Assembly (NCBI GenBank): GCA_905147135.1
Contig: LR990054.1
Span: 14,297,001-14,361,000 of the forward strand
Length of the DNA stretch: 64,000 bases
Origin: Blastobasis lacticolella
Lineage: Eukaryota > Arthropoda > Insecta > Lepidoptera > Blastobasidae
Reading direction: 5' to 3'
Shown: positions 34,356 through 45,680 of the stretch, one piece after another
Position numbering within the stretch: the first letter of the stretch is position 1
Layout of the letters: each line of letters opens with the position of its first letter
Made by a program: the position numbers and the translations under genes
The notes under the pieces: generated by a model
The model's database searches: none
What the model was told of the DNA's origin: nothing
Seen by the model: the letters and a program-made list of their open reading frames with translations, nothing else

Positions 34356-34374
34356 CAGTTATTTAGAATTTATT

Positions 34375-34655
34375 TATTTATATTATGCACCTATAGTATT
34401 TTGTAGATAAGTATTATTGTTTTTATTTTTATATATTACTGGCATGTGAAATCACTTACGTCCGTGCTTCACTGAGGGGCACACTGAAAACCAGCGCCAT
34501 GGCGTCAGCCGTGGCTTATGCTGAGTGTGGCCCCGTTGCACATCTCCTTATGGCACAGGTAACGAAGTTTCTTGTAAGCTGTATTATGACCTAATGTACT
34601 GTGCCATGTGTGAGATAGATGTAATAAATGATTTTTATTTATTTATTTATTTAAG
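34375..34655 (+). repeat. LINE/SINE 3' tail with (ttta)n end
   Basis: Contains accagcgccatggcgtcagc cgtggc, tgagtgtggccccgttgcac and ccttatggcac, then aataaatgatttttatttat repeated. The ordered motifs plus the simple-repeat end mark a retroposon tail. Confidence 0.65.
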
Positions 34656-35499
34656 ACTATAAGGAGATGAAGAGGTTGGCAGACTGGAGAGAGCAGTGGC
34701 GATTGCTCCTCAACGAAGATATCTATCTTTTGCTCTTGAACACTCTTAAATATATAATGATGACAGCTAAAATTGTTATTGTACATCATCACATTGCAGA
34801 GCATTCATTACCGAACGTATAGTTCCTCGAATTTACAAATCACTTCAATAATACAGATACATTATTTGAATTCACCCATAGGTACAACGTACCAAACCGT
34901 TAGCGTTCCAAAGCAAATTGCAGTAACAACGTCTACAATATCTGTTTTCCATTTCAAGTAGGCTTTCGTATTGTAATTTGGTTTAAGCCCCCGTATTTAT
35001 CATTCAAAATGGCTGGCTCGTTGTCAACTAAAACTGTTTCGACTCCCGCGGCTACAGGAAATAGGCAGGCCCTTCCAGGGAGGGAAATGACGTCATATTT
35101 CACATCACAGAGTTCACGCTTTCGCGTCTCACTTGATTTTATTTATCTTGTGGACGTTCAAATATTTTGCTAAGATAAAAGGGGTTACGGCTTAAACACG
35201 ATGTGTGGCTTCGATATTTCTCTTTCTCTTATCTAAATATTCCTCCTTGCGTAGGTAAAATGTGTAAGAATGAATGATAAGGTGCTTGGGGGGGAGGACT
35301 TCTTCGTACAAATGGTTGATAAAGAACAGGAAAGGTGCAGTGTAACTTGAAAAAACATAATATATTAATGATTGACGACCGTGAACGGAATAGTTAGTGA
35401 TGTAGATACATAGGTATAAATAAACCGACTGTAATACGTCGGCCATCCGCGACCAAATTTACATATACTCAAATATTTTCTAATCTACTGCGAAGTGAT

Positions 35500-35690
35500 T
35501 TTATGGAAACGAACCTAAGGAAAACCGCATTGCTATCGGTCCATCCGTTCGAAACAACAATGACACAGCAGACACCCACCTTCACATATATACACACACT
35601 CTCACATACACATAGGTATTCAGAGCCACAGATACACACATCAATCTTTTAACACATCTCTTTTTTTATCGGTTATTAAAAATAGCAATT
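35500..35690 (+). repeat. Short repeat of the 'ggtccatccgtt' family
   Basis: Reads cggtccatccgttc, then a cacacac-rich stretch and tatcggttattaaaaata. The same arrangement is at 52820-52975, 57485-57640 and 59530-59735. It is a common lepidopteran repeat end. Confidence 0.65.
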
Positions 35691-35711
35691 AAGAAATTAA
35701 ACTGGCTGGGC

Positions 35712-36059
35712 ATCTATACAAAGATGGTATCTGTATAAATAAAAGAAAGTCGTGTTAGTTATACTTTTTATAACTCAAGGACGGCTGCACCGATTTGGCT
35801 GGAAATTGGTGGGGAGGTAGCTTAGAACTAGGAGAAGGACATAGGAATTTTTTTTCTTTTTTTTTTAAACAAGTATGTAGTTGTAGGGTAGGTGTTGAGT
35901 AGGTGTAAGGTAGTTGTTGGGTAGGTGTAGGGTAGATTTAGGGTAGGGTACTTTCTATACATTAGGGAGGTCATTTAAAATGGTCGCTCGGGAAAAAGAT
36001 AAACTGCCCTTCTTTTAAAAAACGATTTCCACGCGAACGAAGTCACGGGCAAAAGCTAG
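35712..36059 (+). mobile_element. Non-autonomous Helitron-like element
   Basis: Body ataaaagaaagtcgtgttag, aactcaaggacggctgcacc and ttggctggaaattggtgggg is the common lepidopteran Helitron type. The 3' end is cgcgaacgaagtcacgggca aaagCTAG followed by T. The middle has a G-rich gtagggtaggtgt stutter (35880-35950). No Rep/helicase ORF. Confidence 0.75.
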
Positions 36060-36064
36060 TTACT

Positions 36065-37028
36065 TATAATTATAAATTTTTGGCTGTACATCATCCATCA
36101 AAATACTAAAATATTAAATTAACAATCACGTTCAAAAATAAATAAGTAAATAGTGAATGATAATGGAATATTGAACTGTGCATTTACCAAAGGTTTTGAT
36201 TTTGAGCAAACAAAATAATAGAACAATATGCATAATCATATTTTGCCTTTGTAAATTTGAAGTTGATCCTTATAACAAACAAATCTGATTCTGATAATCT
36301 GTCATTCAACTTATTTGCTGTTTACTATGAATTGTGACATGATTTACATTTTGATGGGGTATTATTTGAAATATATTTCGTGAAATATTAATTTAATGCC
36401 AAGTCTTGATAATTGTATTTCATGTGAAATGTGAGCGTGTTCAATTAATTCGGAATAGGTTTGTTTTATTCTATTCAATGCATTTGAAGTTCTAGGAAAT
36501 GCAAGTATAACGTGTCAGCAACATAGAACATGGCTGCTACATAATTTTATGGGTAGCAATGGGTAATTGTAATTAGTTTTGGTTCGGTTATATAATGTTC
36601 ATATGAACAGGGAACTACAATTACTAAACAAATGGAAGTAATATGCCAATTTAACTGCACAAGGGTACATGCAACCTATAAATACTTGAAATCACGTGTA
36701 ATGTTAAGTTTTTCCAATGCGGTGGACATCATTGATACAGATGGGTGAGGTGACAGGTGGCTGGCGGCGCTAGTGTCGCGATCTGCATGAAAACAGATTC
36801 ATAATTTCTAATCTAAATTTCTTTGTTTTATAAGGATTGTTTTTACGGCTCTGGACTCAAGTCCTTCTGAGCCATAACTGATCATGCCACAATCATGCAT
36901 AGAACAAACCGTTGCTGGCTTGATGAAGCCACGGCGTATATCCATTATTTGATTAATTAATATTGTTTAGGATTTATTTGGTTTATGGCATTTGAAAGAT
37001 GATACCGTGTATCCTATTTAAGTATATA
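36065..37028. other. No gene recognised
   Basis: AT-rich sequence with no domain, splice or repeat signal that I can support. Confidence 0.5.
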
Positions 37029-37245
37029 TCTACATATACATAGACTACATAAATATAAAACAAGGTCGCTTCCCGCTGTCTGTCCTATGTATCTACGTAC
37101 GCTTAGATATTTTAAACCACGCAACTGATATTAATGCGATTTTCAACAATAGATAGTGCGATTCAACAGCGAGTTGCATAAGTAAGAAAAAATGATAGGT
37201 AGGGGAATAGAAGGTACGCGAACGAAGTCGCACCAGGTCCACTAG
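37029..37245 (+). mobile_element. Short non-autonomous Helitron-like element
   Basis: Same family as 7909-8105: aatataaaacaaggtcgctt, then cgcaactgatattaatgcg, then cgcgaacgaagtcgcaccag and ggtccaCTAG before T. Confidence 0.7.
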
Positions 37246-37716
37246 TATTGAATAAACGACAACTTCTACTTCAAATAATGCCACTTCCGCATGAGACGAC
37301 AAAGAGCGACCGCGAAGACGTGCCTATTTCCACTGCGGCATACCCTTCACGTCGCTGTATAGAATACGTAGGGACGACAATTTGTCAGTGCCGCAGTCGA
37401 CATAAACACTAGGAGATGACTGCCACTGGCATGTTGCCATGTGCAGGGTCGCTGCAAGACTCTTGTGTAACTAGATAGTGCTCCAAATGTGGGTTAGTTA
37501 GCAGGTTTTGGTCGCTACGATAAAGCTTGCTGAGTTACGAGCATTCTAACGCGATAACATGTAATTCTTGGGACAACTTGGTGGGTTGCTTTGACTAGCT
37601 GAATGTCTGAATGCACAATATCTATGAATATTGATGGTGTACAAGATACTCCGTTAGTGTCCCCCGAGCGCGCTACATATAAACGTAGTTTGATCATATT
37701 TTGAATATTACGCTAT

Positions 37717-37776
37717 CAAAGCGAATGAAATTTTGTGGACGTGATCCAGAAACCAATATCTATGGTTGTAGTTTGT
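37717..37776 (+). pseudogene. Possible second fragment of the unknown transposon protein
   Basis: The reading MKFCGRDPETNIYGCSLSD resembles the N-terminus of the intron-3 ORF (LRYYGRDPSNSDIYAIVSD). Only about 20 residues match and the flanks do not, so chance is possible. Confidence 0.3.
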
Positions 37777-37779
37777 CAG

Positions 37780-39520
37780 ATTGTCCTGCAGATATATCAT
37801 TTCAAAGTTACACGGGATTTATGATTTCCATACAAATTTTATATCACACGACATATTTTTATTCACTCTTCTGTACATTTAGCTAGTTGCAAATATGGCA
37901 ATGGGAAAGAATTGACGCACGCAGCTCGAGCTCGAGCGTAGTGCGTGAATAGCATGATAGAGATAAACATAAATTAAATTTAAAAAATTCGACTCGCTAA
38001 TCGTACCTAAAATCCGTAGACTTTTTGGACAAAACCACCGAAAACGCAAAGACCGCACGAGAGCAACAAATCAAAATCCAAAAGGAAAAGATCCACAGCA
38101 TGCCGATTTCTACTGCATGTAAAGTATCGTTGGCGAGCGGAGTATTGGCGTTCTACCAAGTTCATGTGAAGCATTTTATTTCTGGAAATTGGCAAAACTT
38201 TATTGGACCCATAGCTCAGACGGGCTCAACTTCCACCGCACTTAGTGTCGAGTTATAAATTTTAAACAAGCGTGAAATTTTGGTGCCTCGCCTTCCACGA
38301 GCGTATAGTTGGAAAGCTGTTATGAAATACTTACGTAATTAATTTATTAAATTACCTAGGTTCGTTCGTTACATGTTTTGATTGTACATAGCCATGTTAT
38401 GTTTATGGACATGAACGGAAATATATCATTCATATCATTAGGTACAATTTCAACTCCTTATATTTTTAAATTTGCCGGTATATTTTTTAAGATATTCTAT
38501 AAAAAGTCAAAACCTTCATATGAGCTTTCTATGACGTTGCCAGTATGAACGAATTAATCCTTTGACCTAATTTGTAACAAAGACAAGTCAACGTCTTCCC
38601 CCATCTTTTGATCAGTTTTATATGTTTATCTATGCCCCAAATACTCTACTCTGTATGTTACTGTAGCTAGAAAAAGTTTTCAAAGTGTTAATGGATACAA
38701 AACTCTAATTATTATTTAGGCTTTTGTGATTGAGCTCAACTTTTATCTTACCAAGTTTTATAACATGTGGGTTTGTTTAACAGAACACTGTCTAGATAAA
38801 TCGTGTGTTATCTAGATGCTATGATTATACATATATCAGTTCTGGCGCAGCTATCGATTTTATTAAATGTCAGTTTTCCTACCTGCTCTATAGCGACTGA
38901 AAATTAATTTTAATTAAACAGATCAAGAGATAAATTAAATTGTATTATTAACACATGGCTTTTCAAATTAATAAATAATAAATAAATAAATAATCATTTA
39001 TTACAATTATTTATTTTAAATTAATAAAACAATGCGTCTATCAAACAAGAATTATAAATGGCGTGGAGTCAACTGTGACATGAGGCCGGTTTTTTAGTTG
39101 TCAATAATTACGTGTGACCCGTGTATGTGCACAGAGCTTGGCGCTGTTTTGCGGGCGTCAGTACGTTTATCGCAGGATTATGTCTTTATTTCTTATTTGG
39201 TTATATCAGACGAAATTTCGTTAGTAAAACATTAACCTGTGAGATTGTACAGTCAGCTGCAGAGAGAACTGAACTATACATTAAATGTATGCGTAGGGGG
39301 GTCCATTCATAAAGCAGCTGACCAGATGAAGGACTATCACAGTGATAGTCCAGGATAATTAATACTCCTATTTAGGCTAATCATGGTATGTAAGAAGTCT
39401 ATGAATGAAACAAATGACAAGACCAGATGGCTCTTACTCGCTTAGCTCTATCTATTATATAGGTATTTTAAACAATAAATTATGTCATAATAGTAGTTTA
39501 TGGAACTCGCGGGTATATTA
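37780..39520. other. No gene recognised
   Basis: Contains a palindromic ctcgagctcgag block (37915-37946), an aaataaat run near 38970-39000 and a 9-bp-arm hairpin (39331-39351). No coding feature. Confidence 0.5.
37915..37946. repeat. Interrupted palindrome around GCTCGAGCTCGAGC
   Basis: ACGCAC and GTGCGT flank a 14-bp perfect palindrome (37924-37937) at equal distance. Confidence 0.85.
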
Positions 39521-39524
39521 CGGG

Positions 39525-40230
39525 GGTATTAAAAAAAGAGTGTCTGTTAATCTGATAATAGTTTGACACGAGTGTTCTAATACCTAACTACGTGCTATTG
39601 CATACACTATCTTATCTACACTCATATTTTCTGTTAAAATTTCGTATTCTAATTTTCTCAAGTTTGCTGGAAGTAAGCTGCGAGTTGTTTTTGTTGCCAC
39701 ATCCGAGATATCAAGCGGCGTGAAATTCACTTCACTACTTTCCCATTTATCTATTTATTTGATTCAAACAATAATAAAACATTCACAAACACAAACAGCA
39801 ACAATAAAAAAATATATATTTAGCGGGAAAATAATTACACACAAATATTTAGCCTACATATCGAAAAGTATTTTTTAAAGTTTTTATAGACAGGCGTGAA
39901 AAAAGTTTATTTTTAAACAACTGTTTTTGAATATAAAATTAGAACATTACGCTATGAGTGTAGATAAAATAACTTTTTAATCATTATGCAACATTTTCAT
40001 TTTTTAAATTTTTGTCGGGCGCTGAGATATGAAATCCTTGACGCGAAGATACAACAGGACTGGCTCGCAGCTTACTTCCAGCAAAGTTGAGAACATTATA
40101 GGTACGATATTTGAACATAAAAATATGAGTGTAGATAAAGTAGTGTTTACAGCTGTAATGAAAATAGTATGGGATATGCTGTATTATAACACAATTTTTT
40201 AAAGTTTTATAGACTGGCGTGATACCTTTT
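39525..40230 (-). mobile_element. Long-inverted-repeat foldback element, copy 2 (rearranged)
   Basis: In reverse it carries the hairpin segment (gtttgacacgagtg, ctaatacct), gagatatcaagcgg, tagcgggaaaataattac and the end tacgctatgagtgtagataa. A further partial end in the other orientation follows (40085-40230), so two insertions or an internal inversion are involved. Confidence 0.62.
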
Positions 40231-40237
40231 TTTTTAT

Positions 40238-40285
40238 ACCACTAAGGTGGCAAACAAGCTTGCGGCCTGCCTGATATTTCAAATA
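40238..40285 (+). repeat. Short tail 'taccactaaggtggcaaaca'
   Basis: A lepidopteran repeat end; its reverse complement (aggcaggccgcaagcttgtt) is at 50620-50660. Confidence 0.5.
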
Positions 40286-40864
40286 GTATAGATTAAAGTA
40301 GGTATGCCTTTTTATTAGACCTAAGCAGTGCCTTTTAAAAATGAAATCCATATTCATAACTTTAGTTCTTAAGACAATTTTATTCTGGGTCAAAAACTTG
40401 TTAGCAAACTTTTCTCGACCTTCTCTGCTTTCATCCCATCTCAGTTTTTGCATTATTTTCTTTCCTCAGTCCAGGAACCAACTTTTCACTGAAGCATTGT
40501 TTTTGACATGCTTGAAATATAATTAAAGTGCCAGTTCTTTGCTATTTCATTTTCTTTTTCCAGGGGAAATTGATTTCAAACTTAAATAGAGACTTCTGAA
40601 CTAACATGCCGGTTATTCGAGGTTACAACCACCTAATAATGTATGTAGCTGTACCAATTATCTAAGTCTATTGTAAACTCTGTCAATCCTATAAATAAAT
40701 AATTAAGTAAACGTATTTCATTAGCTTCATTTCTACACCCGAAGCAAATAGGGCAGTGTTACATGTAGGTTTAACGAGGTGCTTCTGAACATTAGTGATA
40801 TTAACTTATTGTAATTAAGTAATTTAGTCATCAAAACTGTTTGTTTAAAATATAAAAAAATAAT

Positions 40865-40975
40865 CTAGGCGTTAATGTCCCGGTGACCTGAGGTCCGCCT
40901 TGACTGTGATCTAGAATTTGGTAGATCAAGAAATTACAGTGGAGCGTCCGCCATCTGACCTTCATGACCCAGCTA
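40865..40975 (-). repeat. Short repeat of the 'cctggat' family
   Basis: Reverse copy: ggcgttaatgtcccggtgac, ccttgactgtgatc, aagaaattacagtggagcg and catctgaccttcatgaccc. Confidence 0.58.
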
Positions 40976-40989
40976 CATTGGATAATAAT

Positions 40990-41205
40990 AGTTAGTTTGA
41001 CAGTATTTTTTTGTCATACGGTAGGCAAACAGGCAAGCGGGCCACCTGCTGGAAAGTGGACACCACTGCCTATAGACATTAGCAACACCAAGAGTATCGC
41101 CAATGCGTTGCCCACCTCTATAACACGATGCTCTGGCAGAATGCCCAAAACTGCCCACTGCCAAAGCCACGGTACCCCAAATCGCCACCCCATGGAGCAC
41201 TGTCA
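40990..41205 (-). repeat. Lepidopteran LINE 3' tail, reverse orientation
   Basis: Close copy of 14395-14585: ggtaggcaaacaggcaagcg, acattagcaacaccaagagt, ccactgccaaagccacggta. Confidence 0.7.
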
Positions 41206-41494
41206 TTTATAAATGTGCTAATTAGTGATACCGAATGCCGTTTGATGCGTACAGAACAAGATCGATTATTGTGAAGGCCTACGTAATTATTGACATAGCA
41301 GTTCCATAGTCGGTACAAAGTCGGAGTACAAAGATCCGTCGTACTTCGGTTGCGTTTCGCACGTATCGTATGTTTCGTGCGTGTCGTACGAATGTACGTA
41401 CTTGTATGGATTGCATAATATGCAACAAGGTTAGTGTACAAGGTTTCAGCATAATGATTCGCACGAATAGATATTTTTTTTCTTTAGCAATAGT

Positions 41495-41590
41495 TAGACT
41501 AGCCAGGCATTTGACCGCCATCTCACCTGCTGATAAGTGGCGATACAGCCGATGATGAGCATGCCGATCTGTGTTCGGAGGAGAATATGC
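41495..41590 (-). repeat. Retroelement tail fragment
   Basis: The phrase aggcatttgaccgccatctc acc followed by tgataagtggcgatacag resembles recurring lepidopteran repeat tails. Assignment is from memory only. Confidence 0.35.
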
Positions 41591-41799
41591 TTCCAAAGCG
41601 AAAGGCCTATCAGGTGTAGGACAAGAATATATAAATCAGTGAACTACCTATAGAACTATTATAGTAATTCAAAGTCAAATAAAATTAGGTTATAGCTTGT
41701 TCCGTAGGACTACTTTAATAAGGAGGATAAATTAATAATTATATTATGTGTATGTTAGTCAGACTTGGCTATAATTTAAAGATGTGGTGCCTAACTGAA

Positions 41800-41829
41800 G
41801 GCCTCATTAGGGCTCAGCCTAATGAGGCC
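41800..41829. repeat. Hairpin with perfect 12-bp arms
   Basis: GGCCTCATTAGG and CCTAATGAGGCC are separated by gctcag. Confidence 0.92.
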
Positions 41830-41991
41830 CGAGTCAGCGCGTAACGGAAACTGTTATGCTCAGAGTTTATCAACGTGATAAGATATGAAATCAAGATATA
41901 CTAAAGTAAAGGATCTAAATCTTTATCTCGGTAAAAGTAGATTTTAGTAATCAAACTGGGCCGAACACCATTTAAACTCAACTGGTGATTT

Positions 41992-42033
41992 TTAATGCCA
42001 ATAAACAGTTCACAAACTGTTAATTGGCATTAA
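41992..42033. repeat. Hairpin with 19-bp arms
   Basis: Arms 41992-42010 and 42015-42033 pair with one mismatch around caca. Confidence 0.9.
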
Positions 42034-42107
42034 ATATCTCTATACAATCACGTGTGAAAACACTTTCATTCTGATCCACTAATTAAAGTCAACTAACTAA
42101 AGGCCTT

Positions 42108-42245
42108 GCCACACACAAAGCTCGGCGCGAGTGCGGCGCGAGCGCGGTGCGATATTTGCTAGGCAACCATCGCGCGGTGCGATAGTTGCCTAGGCAACGC
42201 GCCAGCATCGCGCCGCGCTCGCGCCGCGCTCAGGCCGCGCTCAGG
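42108..42245 (+). repeat. GC-rich array, left copy
   Basis: Dense gcgcgagcgcgg units around the palindrome GTTGCCTAGGCAAC (42185-42198). The same order is found at 46923-47056. The sequence is far more GC-rich than everything around it. Confidence 0.8.
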
Positions 42246-42679
42246 CCGGCGGGAGCGCGGCGCCGCGCCTGCGCTGTGCAGTGCCACAAACTTATCAGAC
42301 CTGGTACCGGCGGCGCTGTTTTTGGGATTGACATGTCAGTTCAAATACATTTCAAAAGTAAGTGTCGTTATTTTTCCGCAGTTCCAGTTTTGGCCACCGC
42401 GTTTCTATGCAAATCGGCACACATAGAGTGGCTGCTCCATTATTCGGGGAAATGAATTTTTAGGATGGTAATACTCCCGCATGTCGTAATAGCGGGTTAA
42501 TTACTCGTTTCTTTTTACCAACAGTCCGAATCTTTCCTCCTAATTTGACTGGTGCATTACGCAGATAATTTTAAACCTAAGGAAGAATATAGGCTTACTT
42601 TTTATTCCCCTCCACTCGCTAGCTTGCAAGAGTGTATATAAGGTAGGTAAAAACCTGAAGCTTGGAAAAGTAAGGCCCT

Positions 42680-42775
42680 ACCTCTGAAATAAGTCGCCTT
42701 TTACGACACCTCTTAGTGTGGACAGCGATGCTATTTTACTCTGTTGGACACCACACTGCAAATTTTGCTCCCTAG
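42680..42775 (+). repeat. Retroelement tail ('gtcgccttttacgacacc')
   Basis: Reads agtcgccttttacgacacct, ctattttactctgttggaca, ccacactgc. Related blocks are at 51140-51225 and 51630-51715 and in their duplicates at 55795-55870 and 56290-56365. Confidence 0.6.
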
Positions 42776-43338
42776 GTAGGCCCCCTAAGGTAGGTAGGAT
42801 GAGGGGGCACAGCTCTCCTACATCAGAATCAAAACATTTCAGTACGACTTACTTGTCGAGTTAGACAAACTTTTAATGATACCGTAACATAGAGCACAAA
42901 TTCTTAAGTGCAAAAATTCGGTGGCTAGAGTCTAACGCTGATATAGATGTTTTGTTTAATTACCCGCTACAGTGCACAGAAAATTGCGCTCAATCTTATC
43001 CACCACAATTTTCAGTTCAGTATAAAATAGACGAACAATTGCCCAAAACTTACTTCATGGCCATGGATCGTAGTTCTTCTTGTTCGTGTACAATTGACTT
43101 ACCGCCATACAGAATCAAATTCGACTTTTTTCTAACAGATTTATCTCTAGCGGCTGAACCGGGATTTGTCGCTAGAATAGTCCCCGCGGGCTTAAGTAAC
43201 CCACTCTTACGTATTTGTGTCTTTGACAGTTGTCAAAACGCACTTGCCAGGTGAAATTATTAAATATTTATGGTAGAATTTTTTTGTAGTTTTTTAAATA
43301 TTTATGGTAGAATTTTTTAGTAATTTATATAATCTGGC

Positions 43339-44058
43339 TATAATAGGACCACGCTTAGTCCGAATCAACTGACAGTGGTAGAAATTATAAAATGTGGATA
43401 TGGCAATATCTATTGGATAATCTGTCCTTGTCAGTCATTGTCCATTATTATTTAGGCTATCCGCACACTGGAACGCAGCACCGTACTTTTGTGCGTGACG
43501 TGCGTTAGTGCGTGACATAAAGTAATTTGAGCTGTCATCGGTTTCTATGGAAATTACTCATAGTCGAACACACTGACAACGCATCCACGCGCGTTCGTGC
43601 GGATCCGTCGTTTTTTTTCTTTGCAACATTTGACACGGGCTGCGGGTCATATAAGTTTTTGGCGCTGTACTTTCTACATAAAAAGGCGTCAAATAGGCCG
43701 CTGCTGTGAAGTGAGGTCTCCAGGATTGTCAAATAGGTATTCCGTTACTCAGTTCTCTAATTATTTTTTGCCTAAATAATATAATTTTATGAAAAGATTA
43801 TAACAATTTGGAGAATTCCTAAATTTTTTATTGTATTGTATGAAACAATATAAAAAATTACACATATTTCTAAATTTCGCCAGAATGAATGCTGCGCTCT
43901 AATGTGCCAATCGCCTCAACAATATTTTTCAAATCAGTCAAATTCTTTGTTATGACTTTTATAAATGACGTTCTATGACGGATAAAAGACATGGCATTAG
44001 TTGCCATACAGAGATTTTTTTTTTTAAAGCGATTCGGACTTAGCGTGGTCCTACTATA
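43339..44058. mobile_element. Non-autonomous TA-flanked inverted-repeat element
   Basis: The left end TAATAGGACCACGCTTAGTC (43341 on) matches the inverted right end at 44031-44056 over about 26 bases with two differences, and TA flanks both sides. TA target sites suggest a Tc1/mariner-type element. About 720 bp, no transposase. Confidence 0.55.
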
Positions 44059-45544
44059 CCAGTAGACACTGGCAAAGACACATAACAGACTAGACACAAA
44101 TCAAAAATATTCCCTGTTCGCTCACTCTACAATTATTATGAACCTCGCTATCCCGTTTTTTCGTCTATTGAAATAAGCTGTCAGAAAATAACGCGCGCAA
44201 TGTTTTGAACGCTCCACATGTTGCTGGAGCTCCTGAAGACCTGACGTTTCTTTTGAAACATCGGTGTATAATTTTATAATTTCCTAATATAATTTAAATC
44301 AAAGCACCTAAAAGACGGTGTAATTTAGTGCACATCTAAATGAAAATTTTAGAAATTTAAATATTGTAATCGAAAAGTATAAAATAATAACATAATTCTT
44401 TTTTTTTACAATAAACCCACTACGTAATAGAAAATAATAATTGACCATAGATAGGTAACATGTAGGGAAAGCAAAATTGTCATAATGTCTACTCGAAGCA
44501 AATGGAACAAATGGGAGGTTTATTAGATACATGACTGTTTTAATCAATGTCTAAACAATCCTAATGTCAAACTGAGTACCTACTTCAACTGTCACAATAT
44601 AGATAAATTGCTGAAATAATAAGTTTAAGGGAAGTGTTGGATATAGAAATAATATTCTTGTATATATCCTTATTAATTTATTAGCCGCAACACTGACAAC
44701 GTTGTAATGTCAATCTCTTAGAAATGTTCTGTCTCTCTGTGTCACTGTTTGACCAGCCAGTGATAATGATTTACTACGATTTCCGAAATTAAAAATAGAT
44801 TTCTCAAGTTTCTCTGACCGAGGGTCAGCAGGGTTTCATTTCACCAGCACCGAATAGCCTTAGGTACATTGCACTGTGCCTGGATATAGATATAGATACT
44901 GTCAAACAACAAATATCAAAAATACAAAACGAACAAAGCTACCATAATATTTTTCGGTTAATTTTGTAACCTCAAATAAATGTGAACAATAAGTACTACA
45001 AAATACATTAATTCCACTTAAATTCAAATGATTTCCAAAAGATCACATTTATTTCAATATTTTCAAAATCTATCTGAATACATGTTACGTACCGTTTAAA
45101 TCTTTGCTGTACATCTTCCAAATCAAACAGCAACTTATCTGCTCTAAACTCGGCCATACATGCTTGAGAAACTCAAAATATTACTGTTTTCGTGCCGCTT
45201 TTATGTTTTTGTACTTATTTCGAAAATAAACGTCCCACACAGTAAAATGCTGGAAATATCACTGTGATATCACATGAAAACTTAAACATAAAAAAAACAA
45301 TGTCTGGTCGATGTGACAGCTGAAGTATCAGTTTGTTTACAGATGGGAATATTATATTTGAGTTTTAAAGTAATGTAGTGCTGCCAGCAAAGACTTCTAT
45401 ATATGGACCGGTTCATTGTACAAAGGCAATGAGACCACTTCATTGGAGCTAAAACTGCAATAGAGCTCCAATGTCGTCTCAGTGACGTCTCGGACATGTC
45501 TACGAATGGTCGTTACTTTACAATGTAAAGGTATTACGAATTAG

Positions 45545-45680
45545 AGCGGCTCAGCCCGAGGCATGCTAGCCGTGCGCGGCGAGATGCTCACCGCGCGCGG
45601 TGAGGCTGCTCAGCTGCGCATTTGTTTGTTCGTTGAGGCAACGTGCTCGCGGCGAGCCACAAATGCGCCGCACAAATAAA
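45545..45680. other. GC-rich island
   Basis: A cgcgcgcggtgaggctgct-type block inside AT-rich DNA, similar in composition to the arrays at 42.1 and 47.0 kb but not aligned to them. Possibly another MITE. Confidence 0.35.

Larger units (their letters stand above)
33481..34359 (+). mobile_element. Miniature LTR retrotransposon (TRIM-like), complete
   Basis: Two direct repeats of 285 bp (33485-33769 and 34071-34355) start TGTAGCGACATC and end CCGCCAAA. I see no difference between them. They flank a 301-bp interior. One base after the first repeat is TGGTGACCCCGACGTGAT (33771-33788), the exact complement of the 3' 18 bases of tRNA-Trp including CCA: a primer-binding site. A purine run ggggggag lies just before the second repeat. 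The 4-bp CAGT is duplicated at 33481-33484 and 34356-34359. There is no gag or pol. It must be mobilised by another element's enzymes. Confidence 0.9.

Noticed and set aside
33575..34406. Open frames of 63-108 codons in the miniature LTR element
   Set aside because: Two of them lie in the LTRs and repeat only because the LTRs do; the interior frame runs into the LTR and has no gag or pol motif.
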